64,000 nt of DNA from Chara braunii (GCA_003427395.1 BFEA01000202.1:2093025-2157024); one strand, 5' to 3'. Counted from the first letter of the stretch, positions 45,259 to 57,195 are shown. The notes: a model not told the origin generated them from the sequence alone. Translations and numbers: made by a program.

Positions 45259-45342
45259 CTGGTGCTTGAGGCGAATGGCATTGGCCAAGATCTGCTCGTA
45301 CTTCGGGGAGCTGTTGACGTCACCAGCGGCATTGTAGATAGG
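45259..45342 (-). CDS. Possible exon on the minus strand
   Basis: Minus strand reads PIYNAAGDVNSSPKYEQI then LANAIRLKHQ, directly followed by the donor CAG|GTATGT (intron starts at 45258). An AG acceptor (ATCTAG) precedes. The residue pattern looks like genuine protein, but I do not recognise the family and no neighbouring exon on this strand is certain. Confidence 0.35.
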
Positions 45343-45583
45343 CTAGATAGGATCTGCCATTTGTAGTCTGGGCGTAGAGCGCCAGATAGGATGTCGACAT
45401 TGGTTCTTTGTTGATGATGATGAGATTATTCCAACATTGTCACTTATGAGCTTTTGCTGTGCTCTTATTTGGTGGAACTCGTGTTGCAATTCTGCTTTTG
45501 GTTCGAGGTCACGACTATCTGGTCTCATGTGTATGATGCTGCTTGGTTTCTGAAGTTCACTATCACTCATTTTCCTTGCAATT

Positions 45584-45595
45584 TGGTATCGGAGC
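45584..45595 (+). promoter_or_regulatory. Initiator-Met-type primer binding site of a Ty1/copia LTR element
   Basis: TGGTATCGGAGC matches the usual copia primer site TGGTATCAGAGC at 11 of 12 bases and sits 2-4 bases after TTGCA, as expected after an LTR end. No copia gag-pol follows, so only an LTR/leader remnant would be present. Confidence 0.45.
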
Positions 45596-46848
45596 TGTGG
45601 TACGTTGTGTTAATCTGGCGCTAGTCTTCTGCCTACATGCATGCGGTCTGCTGGGTGAGCGGCCATAGGGAGTGTGTAGTGACGAGGGCGAAGGCAAGCA
45701 GGCGACCGAGGAGGTGAGGGGTATCGCCAGGAAGGCTATGTGGTGAATATTGGGTGTTCGCAGTGTGATGAGAACTATCTGATGTGCGATTGATGTTGAG
45801 GTGGAACGGCGGTGTAATGCTGGTTGTGCCGAAGCAGCGATTGGTCATCACAATCGGCATCAGGGCATCTGGTGAGAATATATGTGGTTGGGGGCAGCTA
45901 TTTTGAGGTACGTTGCTCTTAACCTTAACTGCCCTCTTCAACACTTCTTACCGTGAGGATGTGCGTTCTGTCTTGAGAGTCCTCTCATGTGAGGAGTCGA
46001 GTGCGCTCAACCTTGAGAGTCGGCATTGTTCACGTGGAGCATCTGGAAGGAGAGGGCAGAGCTATTTGAAGGGCCCTGGACGAAGCACTGGGTCACGGTC
46101 ACCATGCCAACCCACCAGGAGTAGAGCACACATGCTTTGCTGCTTCGTCCTTTGTCTGCTCGTTGCGCTGATAGATGGGTTATGAGGGGCAGGCCAGCCC
46201 TACAGGGGAGACGAGTACCGGGCGTCTATAAATAAGCACCGGCGGGGTTACCTTCCATTGGCTGTGATCGTCATCATGTTTGCGATGTAAAATAATTCTT
46301 GAGGACTTCGGGGATAATCCTTAAACGCCTCTTGATCAGCCAATCGGTCGGTGTAAGGCTCGCTGCACGCGAGGGTAAACATTGCGCAGGGCTGGCCAAC
46401 TCAGCATACACTCGAGGCACAAGGGTGGGCCGTGTGCACACCTTTAGACACGCACGCTATCCGGATTTCTCAGGAACGCTAACGTCAAGCGACAATCAAT
46501 AAGAATTGAGGGAGGGGTAGGTTTCAGGTGATCAGTTCGGGAAAGATTCCACTCTGCAAACAGCCATGCAAATGATTCTATTTTTATTTTTGATTAGTTC
46601 GATGTTACAACCATTAACACATCTGACAAGCAGCATAGGTAGAAATTACTGTGTGCTTTCTGTTTGTGGACTAGTCAAAATCATATAGTTTCGTTTGTAG
46701 GAATCTGGACTTACCTGTTGGACACGAATGTGTTGACTCTGACATGGCCACCAATTAATTAATTTATTTATTTTAAATCGGTCTGTGCACTACGCTGCGG
46801 TAGGCATCGAGTGTGACCTAGTTCAGATTGTGTACAGTGCTGTAACTT
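45596..46848. other. Non-coding between copia remnant and gypsy element
   Basis: No gene recognised. Probably includes leader sequence of the copia remnant and 5' leader or LTR of the gypsy element. A direct LTR for the gypsy element was not found by eye. Confidence 0.35.
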
Positions 46849-47967
46849 ATGAGTGACAGGGAGAACACTAGCGACGATGATAGGATCCTGCGATCAGCAA
46901 GGCGCCCTATAGCACACGTGGCATTAGGACCCGAGGGTGACAGATTCCTGTTCTGCCAGCAAAGGGAGAGACAGCAGCAGCAGCATAGAGCTAGGGCCGC
47001 CAAGGCAAGTAGAGCATTCGCAAGCGAAGCCGCTACTTCAGCAGCCATGGCCACAGTTGCGCAACAAAGCTCTCAGGCTAGTAGTTTAAAGACTGTAGGG
47101 GCAACGGTCGCACAGACCCAGAGTCAGTCCGCTGGCGTCATGGCAAGCCAACAGTTAGTGTTAACTCCCGAGGAGGTCGCCATACAGCGAGCAGATGCTC
47201 AGGAGGCACAACTACAGAAGGCGTTAGGAGAGATAAAGGCAGAAAAGGAGAGAATGCTTAGACATAAGTCAAGGATGCAGCGGAGACAAGCGGACCTTAG
47301 AGAGTTAGAGGAGATGGACCTGACGCATATGGATGATGATGTGAAGGTCGTGAGAACTGCCCTGCTAGATGAAATAGAGATGCAGGACTATCACACGACA
47401 CTTTTATAGGACATTCAACAGAGCCTGGCCGTGCTGGCCGGGAGAGCTCAGGTAGCACCATCACCATCAGGGCCTCGTGCCTGGCCTGTGGTACAGCCTC
47501 CTCCTTTTGTCCCACCGGTGTCTGGAGTATCCCCATACATAGTTTCTCCAACATCGGTCCAGGCCGCTTCCCTATTAGGTATGCCTTTGACATGCGGGTT
47601 CTCGGCAGGTCCCAGTGTACAAATTCTTGTATAGACAGTGGATTCCCAACCTCCGTTGCATACTGTCGGAACTGGGCAGTCTGCTGTCTCACTGCCAGCA
47701 CAACCGCAAAGCACACAGCCTCAACAACAACTAGTGCAGCATCCTGCACCCCAGGGTCTATAGCCTGGAGTGGCGCAGGTACCGAGACAAGGCCACTGGG
47801 TTCCAAAGACTGCCATCGCCTCGCCTAAACCCTTTTCAGAGGATGAGAGAGGCGAAGACCTTGACACATGGTTGAGGTCAGTGCCAGTCTACGTAAAGTG
47901 CAAGTTGACCTTGCCGCATGAGGAAGTGCTTGTGGCTGCCTTGAGGGGAGTGCAGCAAGATGGTTAA
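46849..47967 (+). pseudogene. Gypsy Gag N-terminal region (three TAG stops)
   Basis: ATG at 46849 (MSDRENTSDDDR). The first part is Gln/Ala-rich, then a helical, charged stretch (LQKALGEIKAEKERMLRHK). The same frame continues through TAG at 47407, 47632 and 47761 into a Pro/Ser/Val-rich linker (PPPFVPPVSGVSP) and then FSEDERGEDLDTWLRSVPVYV, a typical opening of the gypsy Gag capsid region. All three stops are CAG-to-TAG compatible. The frame is lost near 47965. Confidence 0.7.
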
Positions 47968-47975
47968 GTGGGCTA

Positions 47976-48711
47976 GTGCAACTACAGGGATCCGGACATG
48001 ACTTCCGCGCTTGGGAAGTCAACCAGAAACTGGAGGACTTCCTTAAGCTGGTGGAGGAAAGGTGGCATGCTCCTCAGGAGGCCCAAAAGGCCACTCATGC
48101 GATCTTGACTTTGAGCAATAGACCGTTCAAGTCAGTACAGGATGCCACAAATGCAGTTGAGCGTCTGATCTGTGTGCCTGGAGTACTCTATGACCCCCAA
48201 GCCTTACTAACCACTTACCTGAGATGTCTTCCTATGCCACCCAGGAATCAGTTGGCCTGTGAGGCCAACATTAATGTGCACAACTTTCCCTCGTTTAGCA
48301 AGAAGGCCCTAGACCTTGAAGCAAAGATAGGGCATGGACACCAACCCACAACGAATGGAAGATGTCACTGCCTCCCAACTTAAAGGTCAAAGGTCACATT
48401 ATGTCCGTCGACAAGAGTTAGACTACGACATCCAGGAGGGAGTAGGTTCAGAGGCAGGCAGTGTAGAGGCTTCAGGGGGTGGAGCAATCGCTGCCTCAGT
48501 CCAAAAAGACAAGGCCACCGGTAGATGTCGTGGAGGCTCCCGGTCTAGGAGTCAAGCGGGTCTCACAGAGGACGTGTGGAGAGACCGGTACACCCGGCAA
48601 GCTTGTATTCGTTGTGGCCAATATGGCGATAACCAGTTCAAGTGCTGGAACAAGAAGGTGACCGAGAAGATCCCGCCTACGATGGAGGGGATCCTCCGCT
48701 TCCCCGGGTAG
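47976..48711 (+). pseudogene. Gypsy Gag capsid and zinc knuckle
   Basis: The first frame has the capsid-like FRAWEVNQKLEDFLKLVEER and LTTYLRCLPMPPRNQL. A frameshift near 48340 leads to a basic Ser/Arg linker and the knuckle CIRCGQYGDNQFKC at about 48604-48645. The spacing is C-x2-C-x4-x-x4-C with Asp where the zinc-binding His should be (CAT to GAT), so zinc binding is probably lost. A TAG at 48709 follows. Confidence 0.75.
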
Positions 48712-49252
48712 CAATGTAGCCAACAGTTCTGGCACCGCCTTAGGAAACACGTCGGGCCAGTAGGAATGGTAGTTGTTCCTGCTAGGGTTGAGGTGGTGGA
48801 CACACCCTCACCATCTCGAAAGATGTCCCAAGCTATTGACTCCAATGCCGTCCCGCAAACACATTCGGACCCATCGATCCTCTGTTCGTTGTATGTGTTT
48901 GATTCCTTAGAGGAGCTAGAGGAGGAATGGTCCAAATCAGACCCGCTAGCTTCTTGGACAGCTATGGCTAAAGGCCCTAAGGGTGAGTTGTTCGTCGGCA
49001 AGGTAGGCAGCCGCAAGGCCAGGGCCTATCATGACACTTGCTCAGATGCGGAACTTTATCAGTCACACGTGCGTTGAGAGGTTGCGCTTACAAGGGCAAG
49101 TGCAGCGCCTGAGTCGACCTATGGAGTCGACCTGCGCCAACAAACAGCACATGGTAGTCACTGACTACCTTAAAGACATTGAGTGACTATTCCCGTACGC
49201 GGGAGGGGAACTGAGACTTCGAGTCTCGTTCCTAGTCAACGATGATCTCCCA
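48712..49252 (+). pseudogene. Gypsy protease region (degenerate)
   Basis: The same frame continues after the TAG to 49077, with an acidic stretch (DSLEELEEEWSKSDP) and then AYHDTCSDAEL, which sits where the aspartic protease D-T-G is expected but reads D-T-C. TGA at 49075 and a frameshift follow. GELRLRVSFLVNDDLPMDILLGMYYL near the end resembles the strand-helix end of retropepsins (DILLG), read in the next frame. Confidence 0.5.
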
Positions 49253-49853
49253 ATGGACATCCTGTTGGGTATGTACTATCTTTCGGTTGATCAGCCCCAG
49301 TTTGACTGGGACCGAAAAGTGGTCAAGCACACTTTGCTCGGAGGGGGGACCCCCAGATTACGTAAGTTTAAGGCTAGTAGTCTGATCAAGTCCTACGGAT
49401 CCATGTGTGTGGCCGCATTCTATAATTATTATAAGCAAAATCCGAAGGAGGGTATGTACTTAGTTTATGTCTCTGCACCAGGCGAGTCGGTGAAAATGTC
49501 GTCGGAGATAGAGAGAGTAGTCGCTAAATACCCTGATCTATTCGAAGAACTGAAAGGGGTTGTTGAGAGGGAGGTCATCCACACGATAGAGACTATCCCG
49601 GGGTCTACTATTCCAAAGGGTAGGATCTATCAGATGTCTCCGGCAGAGCTCGATGAGCTTCGCGGACAGCTCAAGGAACTCATAGAGAAGGGTTGGATCC
49701 GACCTAGTGTCTCCCCTTACGGATCTCCAGTCATATCCGTACCGAAGACGGGGGGAACCTTGAGGATGTGCATTGACTATAGGGGCCTCAATGCCATCAC
49801 TGTAAAGAATAGAGAGCCCCAACTGCGCATAGATGACTTGTTGGGCCTTGGCA
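49253..49853 (+). pseudogene. Gypsy reverse transcriptase, fingers part only
   Basis: Typical pre-palm Ty3/gypsy sequence: HTIETIPGSTIPKGRIYQMS, AELDELRGQLKELIEKGWI, RPSVSPYGSPVISVPKTGG, LRMCIDYRGLNAITVKNREP, RIDDLLG. It ends before motif A, so the catalytic Asp residues are absent. At about 49853 the sequence joins another element. This truncation is not random decay but a junction. Confidence 0.9.
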
Positions 49854-51417
49854 CAAATCGCAGCCCTGGCCCCAGAGGCCCCACCTGAGACTGACCCTCT
49901 GGTGTGGCTTGAAGATAGGTACTGGAAGCTACCAAGGAAATATACGAACGGAGACCCCACAGACGAGCAATGGCTGCGCCTCCTACGAACATGGAGGAAG
50001 CTCCCCCCTCGAGATCAACCAGCACCAGAAAGGTGGGAGGAAATTTTCAGACAGCCCCTGTTTGGTAACAAAATGATCACAAAATTCCTTCGGTCGCATG
50101 AGATGTAGTTCAGACTCTCCATGGAAAGGTTGGGTGAAACACGGGGCCAGGAAGGTGAGGGACCTCTGGGACATGGCTACAAGGAATTGGAAGAGTGCAA
50201 AAAGAATGCGTACATGGCTGCGGTACTATCACTTCACTGAGACTGCACTAAATGAACGCATTGCTAGCTTCCGTCTCCATTGGTACATCACCCTCCGGAA
50301 GGGTCCCTGTCTAGAAGGAGGAGACTAGGTAGGGCTTCCTAACTAGGAAAATCAGGTAGGGCAAGTGCACCTAGTAGACCGAACGCAAGTGCTGATCGAG
50401 GTCTTTTCCATCCAGGAGAATGATCAATGACGAAGGAGTCGACGACCCTTTATCTGGAAGGGGAAAAAGGAAGTATATCGTGTCAGAGTAATTAATGAGG
50501 GAAGAGGATGGAGGGCCTACCGGCCAAAGAACCCGATTGAGGATCTCCCTTTTGATCCCGATGAGTGGCGTTGGTCCTGGAATGACCCGACAAACTCAAG
50601 AAGGGAGGGAAAGGCACGGACGTTAACACTTGTCAACCTAAATACTAAGTCAGTATACTGAATGCTTAGACCTAAACGCAGACTGCGGGAAATAGTAGAA
50701 GATAGATGGTATCGCCATCTCAACATAGACCGTGGCCTGCTCAAACCCATAAGGTGGTTTGGAGACTATGGAAAGAGGCCGGCAAAAATCTCCGCCATGC
50801 AGTGGCAAATTGCACACCGGTGTCTACCAACCAACGACTAGCTAATAGATCACACTCACTTGGAGCAACAGGGACGGCCACTGCCATGGTGCCATAGTTG
50901 CTTCTAGTGCTACCCCACAAAAAAGCGCTCCGAAACGATAGAGCACATCTTCCTTCAGTGCCCTGCGGCTATACTACTGTGGAGGTGGTGGGACAGGATT
51001 TGGCGGCACGTAGTACCAGGCTCATCATGGCCATGGGACTGGAGGGTCATACTTTTGGGGTATTACCCCCAGATCCGAGGGAACACATTCGAAGAGAACA
51101 TATTCCACCTAGGAAAACATGTCGTCCTATGGGTTATATGGTGGAGAAGGTGTATCCTGGAAATAGAGGGTGCACCAATATGGGTTATATTGGTGCCCCT
51201 GTATACATCATCTTGTCATTGCGGCGTAGTGGAAGCCTTCTGCACGTATCTAAGGGGATTTCCCGATATGGTATCGAAAATTCCTACCAGCGTAGGTGCG
51301 CGAAAGAAGGAAAATTTCCACCTATTCGATACTAGAGGTGTCAGGTTCGTCGATGGTCGAGAATCAGCGCGCGTGGATACGTGTAGGCCTCGCAGACCAG
51401 ATCGCGTTTACACGTAG
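49854..51417 (+). pseudogene. LINE (non-LTR) C-terminal fragment with zf-RVT domain
   Basis: Reads in order DPLVWLEDRYWKLPRKYTNG, WRKLPPRDQPAPERWEEI, RQPLFGNKMIT, KVRDLWDMATRNWKS, then GRGWRAYRPKNPIEDLPFDP, AMQWQIAHRCLPTND, CHSC, SETIEHIFLQCPAAILLWRWW. The last part is the zinc-binding zf-RVT region (Cys pair, His, Cys) found after the RT of plant and algal LINEs. In-frame stops and frameshifts (for example TAG after LPTND) show decay. RT and endonuclease are absent, consistent with a 5'-truncated LINE, but its left edge is exactly the gypsy RT. Confidence 0.75.
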
Positions 51418-52930
51418 CCCCGCGAGGTGTTCACTTGTTCCTGGAAAAGTGAGAGTCTAATTCTTCATGCAAAATCGCCACGTGGCATGGACAACTACCC
51501 AATCATCTAATCCTCCATGGTCCCACAAGCAATCATTTGCAACACATCAGTCATCGCAACAACATCAGAGCTCCTACCATATTAACAGTGGATCAAAGTG
51601 ACAAGCAATGATGATGACTAGGTAAAAACGACAAACATATCATTCATTCATCCATTCATTCGACAAAACATACAATAGCCGAGATCAAGATCAATCGCAA
51701 AACAAGCGTGGGCTGAAGCCGGGGCAAAGATTCCGAAAACAAAAGAAGACGGGCGAGTCGCCCTGAGCCNAGATCAAAATTTATATACAAAAGTAAAGAG
51801 GGAGACAAAACAAAGAAAACTTCAAATCCACGTCCATCAACCTCAGCTCCCTCTTCCTCTCGCTTTCTCTCCGATGCGGACAGCCCGTCGTCACTCACCA
51901 ACCCACGACGTCGTCACCCCGCTTAGTCCTCCTACACCCGTCAGGTTCGCCCGCGCGTTACAGTCCGTCGTAGCCCCACACGTCAACCCCGAGCATTCGG
52001 CACCAGCTCGTCGAGTCACCCGACTCCCACTTCAACTCACCTCTTACTTCGCTCGTGAGCCGACCCTCACTGACCGCGCTACGCCGAGCTTCCAACAGCA
52101 AGTTAAGAGAGCTATCTAATCGCGCGGCCGAAATTTATAGCGTGCATGCAAGCGCGAAGAACACGGAATTGCAAGGACTTAGAAAGGAGATTAGGTAAGG
52201 GAGCGCCTACATTCTACATGGCCAGACCGCGGCGTGGGGGACGTAGCCACTCTCCACTCATCGATCCGATCATGCAGCCCGCGGGCTAGACATCCATGAT
52301 AAAAAGGAAAGGAGAGAGCGGGAAAGATGAAGCTCAAGAAGAAAGATACAGTTACAATGACGTCCACCCAAAATTAAAGTTACTTGCAAGATTAAGGGCG
52401 CCGACTATAAGAGATCCGTTGCAGCCGCAAAAAGAAGCGTGCAAGCACAAGCAGCGCGCGGCAAAAGAAATCTCGAATTCCTAAATTTCTAAACTTATTG
52501 CAAAACGAACTTTTTAATAAAGCGCATATTCCGAAAAGAAAGTCCGAAATTCCGAGAGCCATCGGGGCTCGACAAGATTCGAAAGGAAAAGGAAAATTCG
52601 AAAAGAACGAAGCAAAATTCCCGCGCGATCTCCGCGCCTAAAATCTGACAGCCCAAACAAAAAGGAGACGACGTCAACCATTATTACTCGCGCGCTCATC
52701 GGCGCGCCACTCAACCGATCGTCCCACGATTTGCCCAGCCTCGAACCCAACCATCCAAAAAGAAGCAACGCGAAAAAACGAAGAAGCGAGGACACCGATG
52801 CAATTTCCCTTCGATCCCGATCTCCCGTAATTGGCCCATCCTTCCCATCTCAGGACGCCTCATTCTCATCGCGCAGAAAGTCGCACGGAACAGAAATTGG
52901 TTCGTCACACGGGTGCGCCAGCTGTACATC
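51418..52930. other. Non-coding; no element clearly recognised
   Basis: A 51650-51860 stretch rich in AAAC/ACAAA and GAAG contains one ambiguous base (51770). 51870-52120 is C-rich and open in one frame. 52300-52700 is A-rich (AAAAGGAAA). Parts may belong to an LTR element on the minus strand whose 3' end is at about 52931, but I could not align them. Confidence 0.3.
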
Positions 52931-53640
52931 TCACGGTTCTCTACGACAGGATAGGTTTTCGCGGGGCGCATCTTACCTTCCCTGAGGGGTTGTGACCACC
53001 CTCAAGGGCGTATCCCTACCGAACTACTGACCCACATGCGAAAGCTTTTACATGCAATTGCAGAGGTAGGTCAGTCGACGGTGTTTGCTCGTTCGCAAGA
53101 GTATAGGTACACTTGGTTAACGCCAAGTGGACTCGAACGTTGTTCGTCTCCTAGGGCACTGATCTCCTAGGAACGAAACGAACGTCGGTCGACTAGGACG
53201 GTCTCAACCAAACATGAAACCCACAAAATAATCCTAGTTCCTTTATAATTCTCTGATCACAGAATAAATAAAATCAATACACCTGTTATCCAATCACATA
53301 AGATTGGTTTTCGACTTGATGAGATGATCTGCCACAGTTATTCGTCCCAACCTATATGACCGAAGAGATTATTATAACGCCGTTTCCGGGGCGGAGGTTC
53401 GATATTGACGAACGATTAGAAAGGACAACCTATGCTTTTGACTTACGGTTGGGTCCGTTGACACTTACTAAACTCTACCAGGAATGACTTCTACAAGTGA
53501 ATTTCACTGCTATCATGCAAATCAACAAGTGATCTAGCTCCTGACCGAAGTTTGAACTCTCGGTTCGACCACACCTCCGTATCATTTGCGATTTTAACCT
53601 AACTATTTGATTGATTGATTGATTAATTAATTGATTAGGT
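52931..53640 (-). mobile_element. LTR 3' region, minus-strand copy
   Basis: Reverse complement matches 56430-57060 through many blocks (for example CTACGACAGGATAGGTTTTCG, CTCCTAGG, GGGGCGGAGGTTC split into shorter matches). It is also related to 29880-30200 in the long LTR family (TACGCCC...GTGACAAC). The outer (left) end is not well defined. Confidence 0.6.
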
Positions 53641-55107
53641 CGACCTAACTAACCCCCATTTGCGATTTTAACCTAACTACCAAGGTCTTTTTTTTATCGT
53701 TATGAATATTCGTTTTTTTAGCGGAAGTCTGGTTTCTTTATAAATCTGAAATTGCGCGTTCTGAACATTTTCAGAATTCACCCCTGCAAATTTTTTTATT
53801 TTTTTTTAATTGTGTTTTTGCGAATTGTTTTTCTTCTCGAAAATACTGGAACGGGCATCAATTACCAGCAAGAAATTTTGGTTCCTTGTATTATTGAGTA
53901 CTTCGAAAAAATTGCTTCGTTTTTCAAAAAGTTTATTTTTTTGGACTCTTTTATTGCGCCAATTCGTTGTTTTTTTGCGCATGCACGAAATTTCGACTTT
54001 CTATCCCTGAATTTCGAAAATTATTTTTCGTCCCTTCACTCAAAATTTTGCATTTCTTTATTCCTTAATTTCGATTTTTTGTTCTCGTTATTCTCCAATT
54101 TCGGAATTTTGCCTTTTGTGGAAAACCTCTCTTTTGTAGTACAGTTTCGAGATTTTATTCCCAACGTGCTGCGCATACTCTCATATGTGTGGCTATTGTA
54201 AGCAGACGTGGTGATTGGAGGCGATGTGGACTTGTGTTTGGTTGGAGAGTGTCTTTGGAGGACGTAGTGGAGTGGGATGGTGTTGAGACAGACATTGGGA
54301 CAACGTGAAAATTCATTCGTGGGAACACCCTTCTGGAGGGCTACTTCGTTTGAGTTTTGTTGAGATCAATCTCTGCTCATTTAGGTACATGGAGGAGAGG
54401 CTGATCGTCATTCATTCGAACAGGCATAAGTTGTGGTGTTGTGGGCAGCATATTGTCAACTTCAAAGGAGGTTATCCCTTATTCTGATTGGAATATTACT
54501 TGGTTTTCTTGAGTGAGCCGGATTAAGTTTCGCTCAAGGTCAGTCAGTTGATTGACTCATATTTCCCTTCACATCTGTGTGAACCCACACTTGCTTGACC
54601 TTATTCGTTGAATGTTCATTGAAAAGGCAAAGGAAATGTGTGTTCGCATGTGAATGGAAAAGTCCGACGTGAGTATGCGATTGTACTGGTTCTCTTTGAA
54701 CTTATTTGTTGTGCTTTACGGTTTGTGCAGGTAGGTAGAAGGATGCTTGCGGAAGAGATTCATTATGCCTGTTGGAAAAAGAAAAAGGATTGTCTTCTTT
54801 TTACTTCTCACCTGTTTGCATGTCAAAAAGAATTGGTTGTTTTGAAAAAATTGGTTATATGTATACCGTGAAACAATTCGATTGAATTTCAACAGATAAG
54901 ATTAAATAGACAGCCTTTTTCAGAGAATTCACCCTTTCTATCCCGAATGGCCTTATCTACCTATACCTGTCTAAATAGTTTTCATTTCTATCTCCTTTGT
55001 ATATCCTTGTCTAAGTTATTTTGAACTTCTAAAGACAAGAACATTCAAAACTTATCTGCGGTGGACACATTCTCTTTCTCTAGGAAACATCCAAGGCGGG
55101 GGTTTGT
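53641..55107. other. AT-rich non-coding stretch
   Basis: 53690-54180 is T-rich with repeated AATTTCGAAAA/ATTTTGCATTT motifs. Frames here are Phe/Leu/Ser-rich and not supported. 54190-55050 has no recognised gene. Confidence 0.5.
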
Positions 55108-55383
55108 ATGCTTTTGGACTCGGCCCTGTTATCGACTTGGAGTGGATCCGATTCTTCGGGGATGGTACTTTGCCGACTCGGTGGTGACGGCCCAACCTTT
55201 GAGATCCGAGTCTTCAGGCTCAGGCGAGGGGAAGGAGTATCCACGGACCACTTCCTAGAGGGTTGGGGGTGTGACGGCGTAGAGTTGACAAACCCTCACC
55301 GAGTTTTGGGCGACGTGGGGGCTGGTTTAATGTCCTCACGGGTGGTCACCTTAGGTGTCACCGTTAAAATAAAAAGTTTGTGA
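55108..55383 (+). CDS. Short hypothetical ORF
   Basis: A 91-codon frame from an ATG, with FEIRVFRLRRGEGVSTDHFLEG and GLMSSRVVTLGVTVKIKSL. It might be a remnant of a transposon gene or a random frame in GC-rich sequence. No domain recognised; included only because the surrounding 2 kb has nothing else coding-like. Confidence 0.2.
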   Translation: MLLDSALLSTWSGSDSSGMVLCRLGGDGPTFEIRVFRLRRGEGVSTDHFLEGWGCDGVELTNPHRVLGDVGAGLMSSRVVTLGVTVKIKSL

Positions 55384-56279
55384 CATAAGAAGCTTCAACC
55401 CATAAGAAGAAGTGGGTGATAAAGGTAATGGTTCCCTTTGAGTAGTGATAACGATTGCAATTTTGTTTTGGGTAACCGAATAATGCAGATGACGGAAAGA
55501 GTAATTATTGTCCAGGAGGACAAACCAACAAAATTTTTATTTGCTAGATAATACTTGTCTCCAAGCAAACTACATATGATAAAGAGGTGTGGTCGAACTA
55601 AAAGTTCAAACTCCAGTCAGAAGCCGGATCACTTGTTGATCTACATGGGCTGCACAGAGACCTGGGACCAAAGGCTGGATCAACGTGAGTGCCACATTGT
55701 ACACGTACGCACTATGTGGCGGGCGACCTTTGTTTTAATAAAAAAAAACGTTTGGTCTGGTACCTAAGTTTCAGGGCAGGTCGATCTTATGAGGGTTTGA
55801 AAATAGCCCTGCGTTTCTGGATGAAAAGACTCAGGGCCTGTAGGCCCTTGAAACGACCATAAGCTAGCACCTATTGTGCAGACGCACCGACCATAACGCT
55901 TCTCAGTGCCTCTATGGTGAAGCATCAAACACTAAGGGATCCCACAAAGTCTCCCAATAGTGCACTAACCATGTCTTCACTAAGTGATAGTAAAGGACTT
56001 TAGTGAGGATTATCCTATTATCAACTTGAATTTAAATTAATAAATGTTAAAAACTAAGTAGTGAGATACTCAACAGTGAGTTATCCTACTTTTTTTTCTT
56101 CTTGTGCAGGGGGTTCAATCAACTCAGGTGGTTCCGCTCGGAGTCTAGGACCTTGGATGTCTTGGACAAGGACCTCGAATCCAAGGCTAGGACCAATCGT
56201 CCGACTAGGAAACTTTAAGAAGCAAAAAAAAAATGATAAAGGAATGTAATCTCTTTTCCATCTTCTATTAACACTAATA

Positions 56280-57193
56280 ACATGTCGGTTGTCGATTCGT
56301 CGGTTTACGACTCAACTCCTGTCCACTCTCGACTACTTAACCTAAGGGCTTTAGCCTAGTGATTTTATTGTTTTATTAAGGTTTTCACCCGGATTTTATT
56401 GAATGGCTATTTAACAAAGGTATTGAGCAGTGAAATTTACTTGTCGAAGTCATTCCTGGCAGGGTTTAGTAGGTGTCGACAGACCCAACCATAAGTCAAA
56501 AACATAGGTTGTCATTTCTAATCGTTCGTCAATATTGAACCTCCGCCCCGGAAACGGCGGTATAATAATCTCTTCGGTCAAAGAGGTTGGGACGAAGAAC
56601 TTTGGAAGATCATCTCATCGAGTCGAAAACCAATCTTGTGTGATTGGATAACAGGTGTATTGATTTTATTTATTCTGTGATCAGAGAATTATAAAGAGAT
56701 TAGGATTATTGTTTTGGTTTCACATTTGCTTGAGACTGTCCTAGTCGACCGACGTTCGTTTCGTACCTAGGAGATCAGCAACTTAGGAGACAGACAACGT
56801 TCGGGTCCACTTGGTCTTAACCAAGTGTACCTATACTCCAGCGAACGAGCAAACACCCTCGGCTGACCTACCTCTGCAATTGCATGTAAAAGTTTTCGCA
56901 TATGGGTCAGTGGTTCGGTAGGGATACGCCCATGAGGGTGGTGACAACCCCTCAGGAAAGGCAAGATGTGCCCCGCGAAAACCTATCCTGTCGTAGGGGA
57001 CTGTGGGATGTACAGTTGACGTACCCGGTTAGAGCAGCGAAGGAGCGATGCAACCTCGTCCGTCTCGGCGGCTCGCGGGATTATTTATGCATCGTCCTAA
57101 GTTGTCTCTTTTTTTTTTTTGCTTTAACTTCTGCGTAACATGGTCGGGAGGGTTCCCTCACTTGCAAAAAGGTGGGAGCCGATCCGCTCGACA
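56280..57193 (+). mobile_element. LTR 3' region ending next to a primer binding site
   Basis: CATGTCGGTTGTCGATTCGTC and TTCACCCGGATTTTATTGAATGG match 28587 and 28690 in the long LTR family. The end, CCGATCCGCTCGACA at 57193, matches the family end CGATGCGCTCGACA at 30224. Being followed by a primer site, this is the end of a 5' LTR. Its start was not located; the module at 56130-56215 is inverted relative to the copies at 29300 and (minus) 8500. Confidence 0.65.
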
Positions 57194-57195
57194 GA

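Larger units (their letters stand above)
46849..49853 (+). mobile_element. Ty3/gypsy retrotransposon fragment (gag, protease region, partial RT)
   Basis: A Gag start, Gag body, CCHC-like knuckle, protease-like region and RT fingers follow in order on one strand, with at least five stops and three frameshifts. RT ends abruptly at IDDLL, where LINE sequence begins at about 49853. RNase H, integrase and 3' LTR are absent. Confidence 0.85.

Noticed and set aside
44759-45269. 165-codon minus and 130-codon plus frames
   Set aside because: Overlapping frames on both strands over GGGCC/AGGCCC repeats; no domain.
53752-54201. 149-codon Phe/Leu-rich frame
   Set aside because: T-rich sequence with repeated AATTTCGAAAA motifs; no protein signature.
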